In this document: piece by piece, positions 62,157 through 64,000 of the stretch
Layout of the letters: each line of letters starts with the position of its first letter
How positions within the stretch are numbered: the stretch's first letter is position 1
Source: Eubacterium oxidoreducens
Lineage (GTDB): Bacteria; Bacillota; Clostridia; Lachnospirales; Lachnospiraceae
Assembly: GCF_900104415.1 (NCBI RefSeq)
Contig: NZ_FMXR01000011.1
Coordinates: forward strand, 1-64,000
Reading direction: 5' to 3'
DNA length: 64,000 nucleotides
Position numbers and translations under genes: made by a program
Notes under the pieces: model-generated
The model's input: only the letters and a program-made list of their open reading frames with translations
Told to the model about the DNA's origin: nothing
Databases searched by the model: none

Positions 62157-63690
62157 AATAAACACCATTACTTTCTATTTTGATTTCAAGACCTTCTTGT
62201 GCAAGCTTTCGAAAGAAACCGCGCTGAATCGCAACGTCTGTCAATTTGGAACTGAAACAGACTGAGAGCCGATCTTCAAATGAAGAGATACAGGCTTTAA
62301 TATCCTGACCATAAGAGCGTGATAAGAAGCAGTAGTAATCATCAATATATTGTCGATAATCTTCTTTCACTTTTAAGGAACCGACGTTGGTAATGGTTGT
62401 GGAGTTCTTACGAGCAGCAGCTTTATAGGCAGCACGAATGCCCATATTTTTAAATACTAATGGTATCGTTCTAAGAATCATAATCTTTTCGTTACCAACG
62501 GCAAAGGAAAAGATTTCTTCCAAATGATCTTTGTTAAGCTGAGAACGAAGAGATTCCTTTGTTGCAGCTACAATTTCTTCAAAGGTATATTCGCGATTTT
62601 CCACCGGTTTAAACTTTGCTGAAATCATTACAAAGAAATTCTTTGTGGTTTCAGAATTAAAATATGGACGAAGATCTACCGGTACTCCGGCTGTAATCGG
62701 ATGTCGCGAAGGCAGTGTATGCATATATTCATGATACACACTGTAAAAAAAGGTTGCGACAACAAGCTCGTTTATCGTACAACCATATTTTTTTGAAACT
62801 TTTTTGAACTGATGGATATCCATCATGCCACGAAGAATTCCCATCTTAGAGCCCTTCATAAGAGGTCCTTTGATGAGATAGGCGGTTTCGTTTGCGTAAC
62901 CTTTTAAGTTGTAATGCCGATAGTTTTTTTCATAGCTGTCCTCGGTATTTAGGGACGTTTCGCTAGATAAGCCCTGTCCGTGGCGAAATACCAGATCCGG
63001 ATGTGCAAAGTTGAGATACTGATAAGTCAGTTCACGCAGAAAGTTTAAGGCACCACTTCCGTCTGTCAGTACATGGAAGACTTCAAGATTGATTCGGCAC
63101 TTGTAGTAGGTCAGTCGGAACAGATAGTCACGGTTAGAGTTTGGTGCAAAGTACTGACAAGGGTATTCACTTTCTTCCCGAATCGGAGGATAGCGTTTTG
63201 GATTTTCTTCAAAATAATACCAAAAGAACCCCTGGCGTAAAACAGAATGAAAATTCTGAAACCATGGTAACAATTTATGAAGTGCTTTTTCTAGATACAA
63301 CGGTTCAATTTCTTCTTTTAAAACAATGCACATACGATATACATTAGTCATATCTTCACCGGCAATAACCGGGAACAGATGAGCGGTATTATCAAGCTTA
63401 TCCCATTTGGCATATGGCTGCGTTGAATTGGGATAGGAAGCACGTATAGCCTCGTCTGTTTCCATCCGGATTTCTTTTTTCTTTTTCTTTTTTACCGCTT
63501 TTTTTTGATTTTTGATTTCTAGTTTTTCTTGGTGTAGAGCTTCTTTTTGTGCATAGCCGGGACGGGCTTGCTTGCGCTCTAATTTATCTTGTTTTTTTAT
63601 TGCTTTTGCATGGATTTTGGCTTCTTTACGAGCCGCTTTTTCATGAATCTTTGCAATTTTTAATTCTTCTTTTGTCATATTATAAGTCAC
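62149..63690 (-). CDS. Condensation/alcohol-acetyltransferase-like protein with Lys-rich N-terminus
   Basis: The first 75 residues are a highly charged Lys/Glu-rich coil. From about residue 90 the protein has the fold of acyltransferases related to NRPS condensation domains, with the HxxxDG motif in FHVLTDGSGALNF (His about 208, Asp about 212) and a later GVPVDLRPYF block. Such proteins can transfer acyl groups to alcohols or sugars. The paired DUF6320-like protein is a usual neighbour in Clostridia, as far as I recall. 513 residues; the substrate is unknown. Confidence 0.8.
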   Translation of the reverse strand: MTYNMTKEELKIAKIHEKAARKEAKIHAKAIKKQDKLERKQARPGYAQKEALHQEKLEIKNQKKAVKKKKKKEIRMETDEAIRASYPNSTQPYAKWDKLDNTAHLFPVIAGEDMTNVYRMCIVLKEEIEPLYLEKALHKLLPWFQNFHSVLRQGFFWYYFEENPKRYPPIREESEYPCQYFAPNSNRDYLFRLTYYKCRINLEVFHVLTDGSGALNFLRELTYQYLNFAHPDLVFRHGQGLSSETSLNTEDSYEKNYRHYNLKGYANETAYLIKGPLMKGSKMGILRGMMDIHQFKKVSKKYGCTINELVVATFFYSVYHEYMHTLPSRHPITAGVPVDLRPYFNSETTKNFFVMISAKFKPVENREYTFEEIVAATKESLRSQLNKDHLEEIFSFAVGNEKIMILRTIPLVFKNMGIRAAYKAAARKNSTTITNVGSLKVKEDYRQYIDDYYCFLSRSYGQDIKACISSFEDRLSVCFSSKLTDVAIQRGFFRKLAQEGLEIKIESNGVYYG

Positions 63691-63868
63691 CTTTTCGACT
63701 CGTTTCGATGTTTCACCGGAACGTTTAACAAAATCATATATTGTTAAAAATAGTCAATTTCTACTAAAAATTATATCGCATCAAGGGGGCAATAATCAAC
63801 CCTTACCACAGGTGCATTTTCGCAGTCTTATGGTACAATAAATATACTATGAAAAAGGGAGAGGTACT

Positions 63869-64000
63869 ATGGCATTACAATTTGTTCTTGGAAGGGCAGG
63901 CAGTGGAAAATCGGCTTTTATGTATCGAAGGTTTTTAGAGGAAGCAAAGCAAAGTCCCAAGCAGCAATATCTGGTAATTGTACCGGAGCAGTTTACGTTG
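63869..64000 (+). CDS. addB: ATP-dependent nuclease subunit AddB, N-terminal part
   Basis: The frame starts at ATG 63869 behind AGAGG and runs off the window. Its first residues ALQFVLGRAGSGKSAFMYR contain a Walker A, and VIVPEQFTL matches the next conserved part of AddB/RexB, which repairs double-strand breaks with AddA. The other domains are outside the window. Confidence 0.85.
   Translation, partial: MALQFVLGRAGSGKSAFMYRRFLEEAKQSPKQQYLVIVPEQFTL

Overview
The window is AT-rich Gram-positive chromosome, most likely from a gut-type Clostridia species of the Lachnospiraceae. Supporting signs are the housekeeping order dgt-dnaG-rpoD-trmK-nucleoside kinase-rnpB, strong AGGAGG ribosome sites, class B sortase with an SPKTS surface protein, fused Wzz/BY-kinases, BspA-type leucine-rich repeats, and several GTG/TTG starts. 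No plasmid or phage backbone is visible. Species cannot be set from the sequence alone.

Layout: (1) 0-2.6 kb: the 3' end of a group II intron, a promoter-to-terminator stretch that may encode an RNA, an unrecognised tail-anchored protein and a small HD alarmone-hydrolase-like enzyme. (2) 2.6-16.2 kb: sbcD-sbcC, a MacA/MacB-like efflux operon whose adaptor carries a large inserted surface-type domain, hslO, a glutamine-dependent NAD synthetase, a MATE transporter and a tRNA-Leu(CAG). (3) 16.5-19 kb: a Y-family polymerase with a YolD-like partner. (4) 19-38.6 kb: a cell-surface glycan locus. It holds a UDP-HexNAc 4,6-dehydratase, an aminotransferase, a three-domain phosphoglycosyltransferase/ATP-grasp/HAD protein, a glycosyltransferase, a polymerase-like membrane protein, a phosphodiester glycosidase, sortase B, an LCP ligase and a sortase substrate. 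A divergent ABC uptake operon follows, then a CpsB-type phosphatase and two tandem Wzz/BY-kinase fusions. (5) 38.7-44.6 kb: a secreted HExxH protease, a transglutaminase lipoprotein and a reduced type IV pilus-like operon (PilC-like, four small membrane proteins, PilT). (6) 44.7-53.5 kb: the replication/transcription core with RNase P RNA, then DUF5685/DnaJ genes. (7) 53.5-64 kb: an LRR surface protein, a patch of small palindromic repeats and a broken IS256-type transposase, pyrBI, a double-domain class II aldolase, a ClC channel, two unassigned genes, an acyltransferase-like protein and the start of addB.

The glycan genes form a plausible assembly line. The nucleotide sugar is dehydrated and aminated, loaded on a lipid carrier by the PglC-like domain, possibly modified by the fused ATP-grasp domain, extended and polymerised, then attached by the LCP protein. 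Chain length would be set by the BY-kinases and their phosphatase. No Wzx-type flippase or PglD-type acetyltransferase gene is seen in the locus.

The least explained items are the triple-domain transferase, the PilT-without-PilB operon, the candidate RNA near 0.4-0.7 kb, and a family of small repeats sharing the left end TTAACTCAGTCGG and/or the right end GCGAGTCTTGAC, which in two cases supply the stop codon of the preceding gene.
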